NCBI GenBank assembly: GCA_963674685.2
Contig: CAXXWT010000007.1
Coordinates: forward strand, 372,001 to 436,000
Source of the DNA: G963674685 sp963674685
Lineage (GTDB): Bacteria; Lernaellota; Lernaellaia; JACKCT01
Length of the DNA: 64,000 nt
Reading direction: 5' to 3'
The translations under genes were made by a program, and so were the position numbers. Numbering within the stretch: the stretch's first letter is position 1; the number at the start of each line of letters is the position of its first letter. Under the pieces are notes generated by a model. That model ran no database searches. It saw only the letters and a list, made by a program, of their open reading frames with translations, and had not been told where the DNA came from. Positions 53,419-63,663 of this stretch are shown piece by piece.

Positions 53419-55122
53419 TTGCTTATCAATTCATGGAAATATCCGTCGGCATCGGCGCTTGTTCTGATCGGCCTGCTGTGCCTGTTCAACCTTTTCGGCT
53501 GCGGCGGCGATTCCGACGACGATGATGATTCAACCTCCTCGGACTCGTCTGATGACGATAGCGAAAGCGCCGACGATGATATTGATGATGATGCGGCTTC
53601 GCCTGACGACGACCTGAACGACGATCTCGATGACGATACGGCCTCGCCCGACGACGATGTGAATGACGACCTGAACGACGACGTTAACGATGATCTCGAT
53701 GACGACGCCGACGACGACACGGAATATCCCCAGCTCACGATGCCGCCGGACGACGGCCGTCTCTACGCCGCCGCCGGGCGCGCCGTCATCACCCCGGAGG
53801 AAAACAATCATCCCGGCCCGATTTACCTGGGCGGAACTTCGACGGGCCGCCTGGCCACGGGCGTGCACGACGATTTGCTGGCTTCGATCCTGATTCTGGC
53901 CGAAGCTGATGAGCACGTCATTCTGGTCAGCTTGGATCTGGTGGGTTTTTCCAGTTATCGGACGAAAATGATTCAAGATGCGCTGGGACTTCGGGGGCTT
54001 GATCCTCGGAAAATACTCGTGGCGTCCACGCACACTCACGAAGGCCCGGACACCGTGGGCATCTGGGGAGCGGATCCGTTCACCAGCGGCATTTCACCGG
54101 CCTATCAGCAATTCATCGTCGACGCCGTCGTCGATAAAATCATCGAGCTGTGGGATGATTTGACTCCGGTGAGCATGAAGGCCGGCGCCGCGGACGTCGA
54201 AGACGCCGGCTCAAACTGGACCGGTCTCATTCGCGACAGTCGTCAACCGATTGTCGTGCAGCCGTCGGTTTCCGCCGCGCAGTTTGCCGATGACGCGGGC
54301 GTTGTCGTGGCGACGCTGATCAACTGGCACAGCCATCCCGAGGTCGTGATCTCATCGAGCGAGATCACCTCGGATTTTCCCCGATGGGTTCGCGAAAGGA
54401 TCGAGCAGGAGTTTGGCGGCGCGGCGATATACATCTCCGGCGCCGTGGGGGGGCTGCAAACGCCGCTGGGCGTGAATGTCCCGGAGCGCGACGAACAAGG
54501 CGAGCCCGTTTACGATGAGTTCGATCAGCAGGCGTATCTTTCCGGCCAGAGCTGGGAGGCTGCGTGGAGCCTGGGTTACGTCGTCGCCGATTTTGCGATG
54601 GATGCTTTGAGTCAGGCGCAGACCGTCGATCAGCCTGTTCTGTCCGTCGCCGTCGAAGATCTGACTTTGCCGTCTCAAAATCCCGGATTTCTTCTGTATT
54701 ATTTCGCCGGCGTCATCGAATCCATGGAAAGAGTTTTCGAACCCGCCTGGCTGTGCGGGGTATTGGGATGCATAACCGAATACGTGGCGGTGGCGCGTTT
54801 CGGGCCGGTCACTTTGGTCACGTCCCCCGGCGAAACATTTCCCGAGACCATCGTGGGACGCGAAGAGTCCGAATACGATCACGGCGGCGACTGGGGCATT
54901 TTCACGTATCCGGCTCTTGAAGGGTATATCAACTACGTTGAAAGCGAAGTGAATATGCACATGGCCCTTTGCGGCGATGAAATCGGCTACATGCTTCCTG
55001 CCGCCGATTATCATGTGCCGGCCCACCCGGATTTTTATGAAGAGCAGGTATCCCTGGGATTCTGGTCCGAGACCCTCTACCGCCAAAAGGTCATCGAGAT
55101 GCTTTCCGGAGCCGCCGATTGA
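53419..55122 (+). CDS. Second neutral ceramidase-like lipoprotein
   Basis: 567 residues. Lipobox FGC (in LCLFNLFGCGG) is followed by about 75 Asp-rich residues built from ASPDDD and NDDLNDD units. The hydrolase domain begins LYAAAGRAVITPEE and contains LVASTHTHEGPDTVG (zinc site), NWHSHPEV and VTSPGETFPETIVG. It is shorter than the protein at 14042 and lacks that protein's C-terminal extension. It probably hydrolyses amide-linked lipids, but the substrate is uncertain. The start is TTG 53419 with GGAGG five bases upstream; a TTG at 53407 overlaps the ribosome site. Confidence 0.8.
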   Translation: MLINSWKYPSASALVLIGLLCLFNLFGCGGDSDDDDDSTSSDSSDDDSESADDDIDDDAASPDDDLNDDLDDDTASPDDDVNDDLNDDVNDDLDDDADDDTEYPQLTMPPDDGRLYAAAGRAVITPEENNHPGPIYLGGTSTGRLATGVHDDLLASILILAEADEHVILVSLDLVGFSSYRTKMIQDALGLRGLDPRKILVASTHTHEGPDTVGIWGADPFTSGISPAYQQFIVDAVVDKIIELWDDLTPVSMKAGAADVEDAGSNWTGLIRDSRQPIVVQPSVSAAQFADDAGVVVATLINWHSHPEVVISSSEITSDFPRWVRERIEQEFGGAAIYISGAVGGLQTPLGVNVPERDEQGEPVYDEFDQQAYLSGQSWEAAWSLGYVVADFAMDALSQAQTVDQPVLSVAVEDLTLPSQNPGFLLYYFAGVIESMERVFEPAWLCGVLGCITEYVAVARFGPVTLVTSPGETFPETIVGREESEYDHGGDWGIFTYPALEGYINYVESEVNMHMALCGDEIGYMLPAADYHVPAHPDFYEEQVSLGFWSETLYRQKVIEMLSGAAD

Positions 55123-55192
55123 TTTTATCTTGGAATCCCTCCGGCTACCGCTAAGAAAAGTTTTCGGAATACTTTTATAAATACGCGTTGCA

Positions 55193-55221
55193 TTGATGGG
55201 CTTTCCAACATCGGGTAGAAT
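55193..55221 (+). promoter_or_regulatory. Promoter of the phosphoesterase gene
   Basis: TTGATG (55193-55198), 17 bp, TAGAAT (55216-55221), 44 bp before the ATG at 55266. Confidence 0.6.
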
Positions 55222-55265
55222 GTTCGTTCAGTGTTTTGGGCCTGTTTCCCCGGAGTGATTGCAAA

Positions 55266-56562
55266 ATGAAAAAACTGATGTTTCTGCTTTTGGTATTCGC
55301 GTTATTTCATACGGCTTTTCTCGCCTGCGGGGACGATGACGACGACGATTCGGATGATGCCCCGGCCGATGATGATACAGCTTCGCCTGATGACGACGTC
55401 AACGACGATCTGGACGACGACGTGAACGATGACGTTGACGACGACACGGTCGATGACGACACGGCTTCGCCTGACGACGATGTCGATGACGACGCCGACG
55501 ATGACGTCGACGACGACATCGATCCTTCCTGCAACGCCACGCAAATCGTTCGCGAGCCGTATCTTCTCGGCGTCACGCAGTCCAGCATCAGGATTCACTG
55601 GGGCACTGACTTATTGGGCGATTCCATCGTCGAGTACGGACAGACCGAGCAGCTCGGCAACCGCGTCGAGTGTGATCAATGGGGAATGATTCACCGGTGC
55701 GTGGTTGAGGATCTGGAACCGGAGACGGAGTATTTCTACCGCGTGGAATCCTGCGGGCAGTTAAGCGGAACCTATTCGTTTCGAACCGCGCCTTATCGCG
55801 ACACTCCCTTCACGGTGGGCGTATGGGGCGACAATCGCAGCGATCCTGTTTCGCATCAGGCGGTGGCTGATGAAATGGCCGGTTACGATCCCGACATCGC
55901 CATCAACGTGGGGGATGTCGTCGGAGACGGCTGGGTCGCAAGCCAGTATGACGAGCAGTATTTCGATCCGGCGGCGGCGGTTTTGCCTTATAAGCCGACG
56001 TATATCAGCATCGGCAATCACGAAAGCGAGGCGACCTGGTTCTACAGCCTCTTCACCTTTCCCGGCGAGGCCGGCTACTATTCCTTCACCTACGGCAACG
56101 CGCTGTTTATCAGCCTCAACACCAACCGCCTGTATATCCAGGGATCGCCCCAGTACCGTTGGTTCAAGCAGGCGCTGGAATCCCAGGAAGCCGCCGACGC
56201 CGAATGGATCGTCGTTTTCGCCCATCACCCGGCCTGGTCGGAAGGATGGGACGCCCCCGGTTATGAGGTGAAATCCTCATGCGCCTGACGCTGGTCCCCG
56301 TTATTCGAGCAGTACGGCGTGGATCTGTTCCTTTGCGGCCACACGCACGATTACGAACGAGGCGCGAAAAACGGCGTGACGCACATTATCACCGGGGGCG
56401 GCGGCTCGGCCCTGGACAGCTTCCAGCAGGACTTCGATTTTATCGAAGTTTACGAATCCCGATATCATTTCACGTTCTTGAGTTTCGCCGGCGACACGCT
56501 GACCATAGAAGCCGTCGAACCCGGCGGAACGGTGTTTGACGAACATCTTTCTGACGCATTAA
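55266..56562 (+). pseudogene. Frameshifted purple-acid-phosphatase-like lipoprotein
   Basis: Lipobox (FLAC) and Asp-rich linker, FN3-like domain (REPYLLGVTQSSIRIHWGTD), then calcineurin motifs WGDNRSD, NVGDVVGDG, SIGNHESE, FAHHPAW and LCGHTHDYERG. A TGA interrupts the frame at 56286-56288. The cleanest repair is one extra G in the GG at 56267-56268 and one C fewer in CCCC at 56296-56299, which gives GYEGEILMRLTLVPLFEQYG and restores the family sequence. The end also lacks a stop; a one-base change in TTT (56548-56550) would give one at 56554 or 56562. All three are homopolymer positions, so sequencing error and decay are both possible. Confidence 0.72.
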
Positions 56563-56687
56563 TAAAAGAAGTAAGAACGATTGCGGCGGCGTATAGTGTG
56601 CAACGCGCCGTCCACGTATGCATTTATTGGAAGAAAGCACAAAGCCGCCGGGCGCAGGCTCTATACATCGAAAAAAGGACGAAGATC

Positions 56688-58490
56688 GTGACCACCAACT
56701 CCGGGGATGATCGCAAGCCGGTAAAGGAAATACAGTCCCGATCCGTAAGGATGGGCGACGTCATCGACGGACGCTATGAGATCATCGACATCATCGGCAA
56801 AGGCGGCATGGGGGCGGTATACGAGGCCAGGGAACTCGGCCTGGAAGTGCCGCGGACCGTCGCTCTGAAAGTCCTGCTGCCCAATGCCGCGGATTCGGAT
56901 GAAAAGGTTTCCAAGCGGTTCGAGCAGGAAATACGGATCGTGACCCGCATGGATCACCCGCACATCGTTCCGATCTACAACGTGGGACGCCATCAGGGCA
57001 TGCCGTATTTCGTGATGAAATACGTGCGCGGCCGGACCTTGCGCGATTACCTTTCACGACGAGGGCAACATGCCGGCGAAAGCATCATCCGGCGCATCGG
57101 CGGGCAGGTCGCCGACGCCCTGGCGCATATCCACAAGGCCGGGGCCATTCATCGGGACATTAAAAGCAACAACGTCATGGTGGATGACGGCGCCAACGCT
57201 ACGCTGATGGATTTCGGCATCGCCAAAACCGACGACGCCACGACGGTCCTGACCGCCACGGGAGAGGTTCTGGGAACCGGTCCCTACCTGAGTCCGGAAC
57301 AATGGCGCGGGAAACTCGACGAGCGAAGCGACATTTACGCTTTGGGCGTGATGCTTTACGAAATGGCCGTCGGCGAACTTCCTTTCATGGCCGAGACCAT
57401 TCCCGACCTGATGAACAGGATTCTCACCAAACCGGAAAAGCCGATCCGCAAATGCCGCCGGGATTTGAGCAAAGATCTTTGCGACGTGATTCACAAATGC
57501 ATGGCCAAGGATCCGGACAACCGTTTCCAGACCATGTGGGAGGTTCGAAACGCGCTGCAAAGCGGATCGTCGGCCTTCGCGGACGATGCTCATTCGGGCG
57601 ATTCCAAAAGCGAGTCGAAACTCAAAGCGGCGCAAAAAGCCCATCAGGACGGCGAAGTCACATCCGCCTTGAAGCGCCTGGAAAAAGTCAAGAAGGATAA
57701 GCCCAACGACCCGCACATCGCGCAGTTGGAAGAAGAGTACAGCCGCCTGGCCGCGGAAGAGGAAATCGCGGTCAAGCAAATTCGCGAGATGGTGGATCAT
57801 CACGAGCATGCGGAAGCCAAAAGGATTGCCGGGGAATTCCTGCGGAAATTTCATTCCCGCCGCATTCAGACCGATCTGGAAAGAATTCAGGCTTTTTTAG
57901 ACAAAACCGAGGAACTGCTGGCCGAAGCGGAGATGCTGCGCGTCAAAAAGAAACTGGATCTGGCCAAGCCCGTTTACGAACGCGTTCTCACCCGCGATCC
58001 GAATAATGAAACGGCTTTAAAAGCCATGGAGAAGCTCGGCGGCGTGCAGGGCCGCCAGGCGCCGGCTGCTTCGACTTCACGGGCGCGCCGCCTGCCGGGC
58101 ATGCTGGCGAAGCTGGTCGCTGTTCTCATTGTCGCCTGGTTTCTCATGCCCGTGATTTCAAAGCCCATCGCCGCCGATCTCCACGAAAAGCTGGGAGACG
58201 TCGCCTTAAGCGCCGGATTGCTGACCGGGCCTCCGTATTTGAACGCCTATGATTCTTACGCCAGAGCCATAAAATATCTGGGTGAAAAAAAGGATTCGTC
58301 GTCCGTGGCCGCCAAGCAGGATAAAATCGTCGATTCGATTCTTGAAAAAGGTGATCAACTGGCGAAAAACAAGTCCTATCAGCTGGCCCTCGATGAATAT
58401 AAAAAGGCGGCCGCTTTGCGCCCCGATGATAAAATCATCGCCAAAAAGATAGAGAAGACGATGAAAAAGTCGGAAAACGCCGCCGAATAA
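56688..58490 (+). CDS. Ser/Thr protein kinase with TPR-like and membrane region
   Basis: 600 residues from GTG 56688, which has AAGGA upstream; the frame is open further back into the phosphoesterase because that gene lacks its stop. Kinase motifs: IIGKGGMGAVYEA, VALKVLLP (Lys), IHRDIKSNNVMVDDG, MDFGIAKTDD, LGTGPYLSPEQW and DERSDIYALGVMLYE. Then come TPR-like helices (KAAQKAHQDGEVTSALKRLE), a membrane segment (MLAKLVAVLIVAWFLM) and a final helical repeat. It probably phosphorylates cytosolic partners and senses through the outer C-terminal region. Confidence 0.9.
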   Translation: MTTNSGDDRKPVKEIQSRSVRMGDVIDGRYEIIDIIGKGGMGAVYEARELGLEVPRTVALKVLLPNAADSDEKVSKRFEQEIRIVTRMDHPHIVPIYNVGRHQGMPYFVMKYVRGRTLRDYLSRRGQHAGESIIRRIGGQVADALAHIHKAGAIHRDIKSNNVMVDDGANATLMDFGIAKTDDATTVLTATGEVLGTGPYLSPEQWRGKLDERSDIYALGVMLYEMAVGELPFMAETIPDLMNRILTKPEKPIRKCRRDLSKDLCDVIHKCMAKDPDNRFQTMWEVRNALQSGSSAFADDAHSGDSKSESKLKAAQKAHQDGEVTSALKRLEKVKKDKPNDPHIAQLEEEYSRLAAEEEIAVKQIREMVDHHEHAEAKRIAGEFLRKFHSRRIQTDLERIQAFLDKTEELLAEAEMLRVKKKLDLAKPVYERVLTRDPNNETALKAMEKLGGVQGRQAPAASTSRARRLPGMLAKLVAVLIVAWFLMPVISKPIAADLHEKLGDVALSAGLLTGPPYLNAYDSYARAIKYLGEKKDSSSVAAKQDKIVDSILEKGDQLAKNKSYQLALDEYKKAAALRPDDKIIAKKIEKTMKKSENAAE

Positions 58491-58559
58491 ACCGGCGCAT
58501 TCGGTCAAAATTCGGTAATTCACGATGAACTAAAAAATATCACGGGATTTTCATTAAAC

Positions 58560-59837
58560 TTGGACAGGCAACAGGCATTAAACGCCGCGGAGATAAAAGC
58601 GACCGGCGCATTGCGTCGTCATGATCTGGATTTTTATCGCGGTTTTACCGTGGCGCAGATGGTGGCGGCGCATCTGTTGATGCACTCCATGGCGCCGGTG
58701 CGCGGCGACGAGACGTTTCGCATTTTCTTTTTGGCCTATGCGTACATCTTTTCCGCGGGCTTTCTCATGCTCACCGGCGTCAACGTGGACCTGGCGATCG
58801 AAAAAGCGCGAAAAATCCCGGATTACCGCCTCACAAGATTTTACGCCCTCACGGCGGCGGGCCTGTTTTTTTACGGATGGAGCTATAACCTCATCGAGGG
58901 TTCCGGCCCTTTCACCTCCGTGGTGCAGGCCATCGGCGTCGGCGTTTTCGTCGCCTATCTGCTGGCGCGCATCCGCCTGCCGAACTGGACGCTTCCCTTC
59001 GTGGCGGGATTATTCTTCCTCAATTATTTTCTCGCCATGGGAGCGCAAATCGAAATCAATCCCGAGGTGCGCTCGCATTTCGCTTGGCATCTGTTTATCG
59101 GAAACGGCGAAATGACCAAAGAGGCGGTCAAGGCCTTGAGGCCTTCACCTTTCTGGTTTTGCATGTTCGGAATCATCCCATCCACCGGCTTCGTGATCAT
59201 GGGCCTTTTCATCGAGCGGTTGCGCGGTGTGAAAATGGCGGCGGCGTCGGGAGTCTTTTTCGTCCTTCTGATGATCTCATATTTCCTGCCGATGATGGCC
59301 TATAACCCGCAGACGCAGCCCGTCATCCGGGCCGATTTCCGCTTCTTTCTTCAAACCTTCGCCCTGTTCACGGGCTGGCTTTTAATTTTCCGGCATCTTT
59401 ATCCCAAAGCGCGCAGAGGCTGGTTTGGCAAAGGCGTGGAGCGATTCGGCATTTTGTCTTTGGACTTCCTCGTTTTGCACTGGATATTCATCTACCTGGC
59501 GCGGACGTATACGAAGGGACTGGACGCCCTGCCTTTTTCCACGGCCCAGTGGATGCGCTTCTTTCTCGTTCTTGCGGTGATGTGGTTCGCCGTGCCGGCT
59601 TTCGATGCGTGGCGCAATAAAATGCAGAAGAATCCCCGCTATCTGCCCCGCATGCGCTTTGCCTTGATTGCCTTTATGGTAATCGCCGTCATTGCCGCCG
59701 CCGCGCACATGACGTACGTGCGCATGTTCGCCGGAGCATTCGCGGCCGTGGCTTTTGCGCTCATGTACCCGGCGCAGAGGGCCGCCTGGCGAAAAAGCTC
59801 CATGCCCGCGCGCCCGAATGGGCAAACAGGCCGATAA
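58560..59837 (+). CDS. DUF1624-like multi-pass membrane protein
   Basis: 425 residues with ten or so membrane segments. The start HDLDFYRGFTVAQMVAAHLL resembles the DUF1624/heparan-alpha-glucosaminide acetyltransferase group (DxxRG near the first helix), as do LMLTGVNVDLAIEKAR and FGILSLDFLVLHWIFIYLA. Such proteins transfer acyl groups across the membrane to sugars. TTG 58560 is the likely start; no better codon with a ribosome site is near. It sits 69 bp after the kinase. The family call is tentative. Confidence 0.6.
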   Translation: MDRQQALNAAEIKATGALRRHDLDFYRGFTVAQMVAAHLLMHSMAPVRGDETFRIFFLAYAYIFSAGFLMLTGVNVDLAIEKARKIPDYRLTRFYALTAAGLFFYGWSYNLIEGSGPFTSVVQAIGVGVFVAYLLARIRLPNWTLPFVAGLFFLNYFLAMGAQIEINPEVRSHFAWHLFIGNGEMTKEAVKALRPSPFWFCMFGIIPSTGFVIMGLFIERLRGVKMAAASGVFFVLLMISYFLPMMAYNPQTQPVIRADFRFFLQTFALFTGWLLIFRHLYPKARRGWFGKGVERFGILSLDFLVLHWIFIYLARTYTKGLDALPFSTAQWMRFFLVLAVMWFAVPAFDAWRNKMQKNPRYLPRMRFALIAFMVIAVIAAAAHMTYVRMFAGAFAAVAFALMYPAQRAAWRKSSMPARPNGQTGR

Positions 59838-59902
59838 TCAGTTATAATGAGCTTTGAATACGTCCAAAGAGGCGATCGGTGAATTATTAAGAAGGTGAAA
59901 CA

Positions 59903-61600
59903 ATGGCCATGAAGCATTTTATTTTTATTATTGCGCTTATCGCGATTCTCAGCGTTTCGGCGTCGTGCGGCGACGACGATGATGATGACGATTCCGATAA
60001 TGGAGACGATGACGACACGGATGACGCGGATGACGATACGGATGACTCCGACGACGACGCGGATGACGATCTGCCGTTTAGCGTCATCAGCGAGTACATT
60101 CTCGTCGACGCTCCCGCTCCGCCGGCCAATCCGGTGACGGGCGACGAAACCCCCGACGTCTACAATCAATTTCCCATGTTCCGTTTCAGGCAGGATACCG
60201 GAGACGATCCGCCCAGAGCCGTGAAGGCGATCTTCGTTCTCGCGGCCGGGTATACCGCCGGGGCCAATCAACTGACCTTCATCGCCGAGAATATGGTCGA
60301 GCTGGCGCAGGGCGATCTGGAAGTATGGGTGCTGGACCGCCGCTGCCATCTGATGGAGGACGTATACGCCAGCAATATCGCCGAGCAGCAGGGCGATCCC
60401 TGGCTGGCTTACGATTATTATTACAACGGCGCCGAGGTCGGCGGTAAAACCTTCAACGGCTACATCCAGGGCGACGATCCGTCCATCGCCATGACCAGCG
60501 AATGGAGTTTGCAGCTTCAACTGGATACGTATCGCAGCCTGTTCGAGCTGATCCCCGATGGCAAGCGCCAAACGAATCTCTTTTTCGGCGGTCATTCCCG
60601 GGGCGTTTACTTCGTGCAGGCCTACGCGGCCTGCGAGTTCGACGACGGGCATTTCGGGGCCGACGATCTGGCGGGAATGGTTCTTCTGGACGGCGGCGCG
60701 CGGTACAACAGCGCCTATACCGAGCAGGAATATCTCGATGATCTTCAAAAGATTCGCGATGGGCGCAAATCCCGCACCACCACCTTTTCCTTTTTAACGC
60801 CGGGCATTTACACATTCCTGGAAGTGTTTTCCATGGCCACCGTGGAGGGCCTGGGCGATCCCGACGATCCGACCCTCGGACCCGACGGCTTCTTTCCCAG
60901 TTACGGACCGTTCAACCTTTTGCTTCCCGTCATGACGCGCTTTCATGACGTGACGCTGACAAACGAAGCCTTTTTCGGCCTCGTGGCCGACGACCAGTCC
61001 GGCCTGATGGAGAACTTCAACGGCCACATGGGCGCCATGACTGGCGGCGAAATATGCCATGATTTTCTAGGTGAATATCCATGCGAAGACGGCGCGACCT
61101 ATTCCTGGATCGCTTACGACGAGACCCAGCCCCACGAACTGATGGATTTGCAGCAACTGGCGCGCAACATCTTCGAGGGTCCGTCCAACAACGCCGATCC
61201 CTATTACCCGGCGCGCATCGATTACGATTTCTACGTGGCGGACGTACTGGAAACCGAAGGCACGTGGCGGGAAAATTATTTCAATTTTCAAACGTCGCGG
61301 ATGGACGCGCCGGTCTACGTTATGGGCACGGAATTGATCAGCGAAGAAGGCGTGATGGAAGACTATCGCGATCAGCTTCCTCCGGCGCGGAATCAGTCCC
61401 TGCCGAGAACGGATTATGGATTTGAGATTCAGTACAACGACACCTGGGGACACATCGACGGACTGCAGGCCGACGCGGACTACAACACGCTTTTCCCGAG
61501 GCTTCAGCAGTGGATCGAGGACATGGCCGACGGCGAGGTGCAGATTCCCGCTTTCGGTCAGGCCTGGACGGAAAATTACGATCCCAGGGAAATCGAATAA
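59903..61600 (+). CDS. Alpha/beta-hydrolase-like lipoprotein with Asp-rich linker
   Basis: 565 residues. A lipobox SASC is followed by about 40 Asp-rich residues, then an alpha/beta-hydrolase-like region: IFVLAAGYTAGANQLTF, LEVWVLDRRCHLMED, the nucleophile elbow FFGGHSRGVYFVQAY (Ser about 230) and later DTWGHIDG with a candidate catalytic His. The substrate is unknown; esterase activity is the default guess. ATG 59903 has AAGGTG upstream. A TATAAT at 59843-59848 may be its -10, without a clear -35. Confidence 0.72.
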   Translation: MAMKHFIFIIALIAILSVSASCGDDDDDDDSDNGDDDDTDDADDDTDDSDDDADDDLPFSVISEYILVDAPAPPANPVTGDETPDVYNQFPMFRFRQDTGDDPPRAVKAIFVLAAGYTAGANQLTFIAENMVELAQGDLEVWVLDRRCHLMEDVYASNIAEQQGDPWLAYDYYYNGAEVGGKTFNGYIQGDDPSIAMTSEWSLQLQLDTYRSLFELIPDGKRQTNLFFGGHSRGVYFVQAYAACEFDDGHFGADDLAGMVLLDGGARYNSAYTEQEYLDDLQKIRDGRKSRTTTFSFLTPGIYTFLEVFSMATVEGLGDPDDPTLGPDGFFPSYGPFNLLLPVMTRFHDVTLTNEAFFGLVADDQSGLMENFNGHMGAMTGGEICHDFLGEYPCEDGATYSWIAYDETQPHELMDLQQLARNIFEGPSNNADPYYPARIDYDFYVADVLETEGTWRENYFNFQTSRMDAPVYVMGTELISEEGVMEDYRDQLPPARNQSLPRTDYGFEIQYNDTWGHIDGLQADADYNTLFPRLQQWIEDMADGEVQIPAFGQAWTENYDPREIE

Positions 61601-61681
61601 TTCGCTTTTTAATGCGGCGAAACGGAATTGATTTTATTTTGACAGGGGGAATCGAGAGCGGCAATTTTCAAGGCCTTCCCT

Positions 61682-61711
61682 TTGACATTGAGTGTCATTA
61701 CTTATTATCAT
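61682..61711 (+). promoter_or_regulatory. Promoter with overlapping palindrome before the second kinase
   Basis: TTGACA (61682-61687), 18 bp, TATCAT (61706-61711). TGACA...TGTCA (61683-61697) forms a palindrome over the -35 that could bind a regulator. The region before it has a TCCCG/CGGGA hairpin only further downstream (near 61775). Confidence 0.6.
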
Positions 61712-61790
61712 CGAGTCGATAAAACTAACATTTAAGCGAGCATCGCACCCATGACATCCAATACTTAAGGCTTTTCCCGGTTTTTTCGGG

Positions 61791-63527
61791 ATGGGAAGGC
61801 CGTCCATTTTGGCGGATACTAAAACCAAAAAAATCGTCTGGACGCAACTGCGCAAGCCGATCAGTTTCGCCGCCGGCGACCTGAACGGAAAGGGTTTGTC
61901 GCGCCTGACCGACGACTGGCTTTGGAATTCGCGCAAGCGCCTGGCGGCGGCCAGCGGCGCCATGGGTTCGATCTGGTTTTTCTATTTGATCATTGAAAAA
62001 CTCTTTTCCTTCGAAAACCATATTCCCAATGCGAATTTGAGTGAGATCGTGAAGATCATGGGATCGATGGTCATTGCGATTTCTTTGTTGATGATATTTC
62101 TGACGCGCGTCAAACGTCTGGATTCCCAGCGTGTTATGGACGTGGGGCTTTTGTATTTCATCTTTTGCGCCTGGGCCATCGCAGTGTCCGAATCGTGCAA
62201 ACAGTGGAATCTTTTCACGGTGATCTGGGGCGTTTCCTGGGTTTGCCTGTGGATCGTCGTCTTTCCCCTGGTCGTTCCCACATCTCCGATGAAAATGTTT
62301 TTGGCGTCCTTCACCGCCGCCGCCCTGGGTCCTTTGGCTTTATACTTGAACGCAAAGGCGGGCAATGTCATTCCCGATTCGCCGACCCTCATCTACCTGA
62401 TGTATTTGCCGAACTTCATCGCCGCTCTCGTCGCCGTGTATTTTTCCCACGTGGTGTACGAATTCAAAAAGGATCTGTCCGAAGCCAGGAGCATCGGAAG
62501 CTATCGCCTCAGCCAAATGATCGGCAAGGGCGGCATGGGCGAAGTCTGGCTCGGCAAGCATCAGATGCTGGCCCGGCCGGCGGCGATAAAACTGGTGGCG
62601 CCGGACGAACTGGGGAATTTGCCGGCGGCGCAAAGGGAGTCCACGTTCCGGCGTTTCGAGCGCGAGGCCCGGGCGACGGCGGCGCTGCATTCCCCGCACA
62701 CCATCGAGATATATGATTTCGGCATCAACGAGGACGGAATTTTTTATTACGTCATGGAATATCTCGATGGACTCGATCTGGCGACTTTCATGAAAAAATT
62801 CGGACGCATCCACGAGTCGCGGGTGCTTTACTGGCTTCGGCAGATCGGCCGTTCCCTGGCCGAGGCGCACGGAAGCGGATTGATCCACCGGGACATCAAA
62901 CCGGCGAACATCATCCTTTGCCAAAGAGGTCTGGATTATGACGTGATCAAGGTTCTGGATTTCGGACTGGTGAAATCCATGGGCCACGGCAAAGTGATTC
63001 CCGAGGAAGTTTCCATAAAGGGGCAGGTTTTCGGAACCGCGGGTTTCATGGCTCCGGAAGCCGCCATGGGCCGGAATGATAAAGTGGACTCGCGTTCGGA
63101 TATCTATTCCGTGGGTTGCGTTTTGTATCGCATCCTGACCGGCCGGCAGGTTTTTATGGGCAAAACGCCGATGGAAGTCATTCTCAACCACGTCAGCGAA
63201 AAGCCGGTCCCCCCTTCACAATATTTGTTGAATCCCATGAACGGCGACCTTGAACAACTTGTGCTGGACTGCCTGGCCAAAGATCCCCGGGAGCGCCCGG
63301 AAGACGGCGCGCAGCTTCTGGCTCGGGCCGAGGCCGTCACGCTCGATGCAAAATGGGACGAGAATGACGCGCGGCTGTGGTGGCGCGAGAACCGGTCGAA
63401 AATCCTGGAAGCCACGCAGGCAAAGTCCCCGAAAACCGACGCCGTGCAAAAATCCGTCGCCGCCTCTCATTTTCTTTTGGGCGAAGACGACGAAACCGCC
63501 GTCGGAAAACTCAAAAGCCGCCGTTGA
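61791..63527 (+). CDS. Membrane Ser/Thr protein kinase with N-terminal six-helix domain
   Basis: 578 residues. Six membrane segments (about 58-225) precede the kinase, an unusual order because most bacterial kinases have a C-terminal anchor. Kinase motifs: MIGKGGMGEVWLG, AAIKLVAP (Lys), LIHRDIKPANIILC, LDFGLVKS, GTAGFMAPEAAMG and DSRSDIYSVGCVLYR. The membrane part could be a signal-sensing domain, as in some myxobacterial receptors. ATG 61791 and TTG 61809 are both possible starts; GGAAGG precedes the TTG. Confidence 0.88.
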   Translation: MGRPSILADTKTKKIVWTQLRKPISFAAGDLNGKGLSRLTDDWLWNSRKRLAAASGAMGSIWFFYLIIEKLFSFENHIPNANLSEIVKIMGSMVIAISLLMIFLTRVKRLDSQRVMDVGLLYFIFCAWAIAVSESCKQWNLFTVIWGVSWVCLWIVVFPLVVPTSPMKMFLASFTAAALGPLALYLNAKAGNVIPDSPTLIYLMYLPNFIAALVAVYFSHVVYEFKKDLSEARSIGSYRLSQMIGKGGMGEVWLGKHQMLARPAAIKLVAPDELGNLPAAQRESTFRRFEREARATAALHSPHTIEIYDFGINEDGIFYYVMEYLDGLDLATFMKKFGRIHESRVLYWLRQIGRSLAEAHGSGLIHRDIKPANIILCQRGLDYDVIKVLDFGLVKSMGHGKVIPEEVSIKGQVFGTAGFMAPEAAMGRNDKVDSRSDIYSVGCVLYRILTGRQVFMGKTPMEVILNHVSEKPVPPSQYLLNPMNGDLEQLVLDCLAKDPRERPEDGAQLLARAEAVTLDAKWDENDARLWWRENRSKILEATQAKSPKTDAVQKSVAASHFLLGEDDETAVGKLKSRR

Positions 63528-63663
63528 TTCGCGATTTTTCCCCCTGAGTTTGGATATTTCAATACAGATGAAAGCATTGGGGTTGATTTCTAAACCAAGC
63601 TGGTAAAAACTCTGTTGCGCAATCAGGCTTGAGTTTCTTATGTGTTTCAAATAACAGGCCGCA

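Noticed and set aside
56286..56288. In-frame TGA as a second selenocysteine codon
   Set aside because: No hairpin with a GGUC-type loop follows at the right distance, and two compensating one-base changes in adjacent homopolymers restore the family sequence better.
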